In this document: piece after piece, positions 30,991-32,167 of the stretch
Position numbering within the stretch: the first letter of the stretch is position 1
Layout of the letters: every line of letters starts with the position of its first letter
NCBI RefSeq assembly: GCF_001456025.1
Contig: NZ_LMTZ01000166.1
Coordinates: 1-32,167 of the forward strand
Direction of reading: 5' to 3'
DNA: 32,167 nucleotides
Source of the DNA: Mastigocoleus testarum BC008
GTDB lineage: Bacteria; Cyanobacteriota; Cyanobacteriia; Cyanobacteriales; Nostocaceae
Translations under genes and position numbers: made by a program
The notes under the pieces: model-generated
What the model saw: only the letters and a program-made list of their open reading frames with translations
The model's database searches: none
What the model was told of the DNA's origin: nothing

Positions 30991-31296
30991 CAACTTATGG
31001 CTAATCTCACGCCCTTACGAGCTAAAGTTAACAGTTAACAATTAAATTTTTATGATGACGGGCAACTTATTATCACATTCAGGATGAGATTTACTTCTTA
31101 AGCCAAGTTGCTAGCCATAGGCAAAACTTTTGAGATTCTAGGATAAGTCTCTTATATCCCCCTAAATCTCCCGTTCGCGCGGCGATCTAATAAATTGGGG
31201 GACTTTGAATTAATTTCCCCCCTTATTAACGGAATTAGGGAGTTTCAAATGTAATATTTTTGTAATACTATGTCCATTTAAAAACTAAGCTAAAAG
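30991..31296. other. Intergenic region with palindromic repeat and nested SDR
   Basis: No gene. At ~31157-31205 a CCCCCTAAATCTCC / ATTGGGGG repeat carries GTTCGCGCGGCGATC (31173-31187), an SDR-like insert. TTTCCCCCCTTATTAA follows at 31215-31229. Confidence 0.5.
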
Positions 31297-31890
31297 CTAC
31301 CAAACTTCTGCCCAATAAACTATTTCAGATGCAAATCTATCAATCGCTATGCCATAGCTATTACCGTGATTCCACTTAAAACTAGCGTTTCCTTTGTCGC
31401 GTGCTCCTAAGACTAGTATCTCATAGGTTGGTGGAAAAGATTCTACGTCATCATCACCTGTATAAAAAAAAGTTGTTGGTAATCCGTCTTTTTGGTTTAG
31501 ATGGTCGTTGGTGTTACCACCTTGATATTTGCGTTGCGATATCTGGCGATACTGTGCAAGTAACTGTTTAATTCTTGTTTGAGGTAACTTCATTTTCAGT
31601 TGCAAGAAGCTTCCCCCTTGTAAGTTTCCCGGATAGTATATAAACTTTGTATTGCTAGCATTTGAGGAAATTACAGCAGGAAAATGCTTCACTAACTCCT
31701 GTTGAGACCAAATTGAACTACGAATTTCTTCATAACGAGATACATCAGTAATTCTTTCCGATCTACCGTCATTATTGAAAGCTTGTTTGAACAAACTTGG
31801 ATTTAAATTAAAACTCCCTCCAACAATTGCAATGCTACCCAAAGACATTACAAGAAGGAGGGCTATTTTAAAAAAATGCGTCTTATTCAT
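31297..31890 (-). CDS. Exported or membrane-anchored protein of unknown function
   Basis: 197 aa. The N-terminus MNKTHFFKIALLLVMSLGSI followed by AIVGGS is a signal peptide or anchor. The rest is soluble, with KFIYYPGNLQGGSFLQLKMK, LLAQYRQISQRKYQGGN, TTFFYTGDDDVESFPP and YEILVLGARDKGNASFKWNH. Similar paralogues occur in cyanobacteria without known role. A periplasmic location is likely. No operon partner. Confidence 0.72.
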   Translation of the reverse strand: MNKTHFFKIALLLVMSLGSIAIVGGSFNLNPSLFKQAFNNDGRSERITDVSRYEEIRSSIWSQQELVKHFPAVISSNASNTKFIYYPGNLQGGSFLQLKMKLPQTRIKQLLAQYRQISQRKYQGGNTNDHLNQKDGLPTTFFYTGDDDVESFPPTYEILVLGARDKGNASFKWNHGNSYGIAIDRFASEIVYWAEVW

Positions 31891-32167
31891 TAAAAATTAG
31901 TTAAATGCATCCAAATTTTGCGGGATACACTTAATTAATATCAAAATTCATGATGTCTAAGGGTTTAATTTTCAATATATTTACATAATCTTCAATTTAT
32001 CTCAGTAAAAATTCGGTTTTGAAGAATTGGTAATGGGTAATTGGTAATGGGTAATGGGTAATGGGTAATGGGTAATTGGTAATGGGTAATGTTAGCAGCT
32101 AGCGATAGCGTACTTAGGTATTGTGGGGCACGTTAGCATTCGCCACTCGCGGCGCGGTCTAGCGGGA
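31891..32167. other. Intergenic end region with heptamer repeats and SDR fragments
   Basis: GTAATGG/GTAATTG heptamers (~32029-32090), then GTTAGCAGCTAGCG and ACGTTAGCATTCGCC SDR-like sequence up to the window edge. No gene seen. Confidence 0.6.

Overview
The window comes from a filamentous, probably heterocyst-forming cyanobacterium (Nostocales). It starts inside psbA, the photosystem II D1 gene. It carries several HIP1 octamers (GCGATCGC), arrays of heptamer repeats (STRR type), and many 23-26 nt small dispersed repeats (SDRs), a set typical of Nostoc and its relatives. The species cannot be named from sequence alone.

Layout. (1) 1-124: 5' end of psbA on the minus strand. (2) 554-3043: a promoter and a dense same-strand array of about 25 tRNA genes covering most amino acids, followed by a ribbon-helix-helix-like gene with a palindrome at its start codon and a tyrosine recombinase broken by an SDR and a stop codon. 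This looks like an integrated mobile tRNA-array element, similar to the large tRNA clusters known on cyanobacterial plasmids and genomic islands. (3) 5144-9984: small accessory genes. They include a membrane coiled-coil protein divergent from an ECF-like sigma factor, two small membrane proteins with a 228-bp MITE between them, a small RHH gene, an exported protein and a DM13-domain protein. (4) 10431-21377: a cobalamin/cobalt-type metal acquisition cluster. It holds a FecCD-type permease, a lipoprotein binding protein, a GNAT acetyltransferase, a (2Fe-2S) protein, a TonB-dependent receptor behind a cobalamin riboswitch, CsaA, ECF transporter genes (CbiQ, CbiM and a NikL-like protein), a divergent COG0523 GTPase and a small Cys-motif protein. 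No ABC/ECF ATPase is encoded here. (5) 21913-24033: debris of mobile elements: a broken DDE transposase, a decayed Doc-type toxin-antitoxin pair and an Rpn/DUF2887 nuclease gene. (6) 24218-31890: ordinary chromosomal genes (PLP-dependent decarboxylase, YchF, aspartate aminotransferase, a TPR protein, an exported protein) separated by heptamer repeats.

The most unusual observation is inside the tRNA array. At least ten tRNA genes are interrupted by members of one SDR family with a conserved arm and a hairpin whose two strands covary. Seven tRNAs carry the insert at the same place in the T-loop, three carry it in the anticodon loop, and tRNA-His carries one at the acceptor/D-arm junction as well as one in the T-loop. 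The flanking tRNA stems still pair. Related repeats disrupt the recombinase and the transposase and fill the MITE. Either tRNA loops are a preferred landing site, which would suggest insertion at the RNA or folded-DNA level, or the inserts are tolerated or removed after transcription. The sequence alone cannot decide between these.
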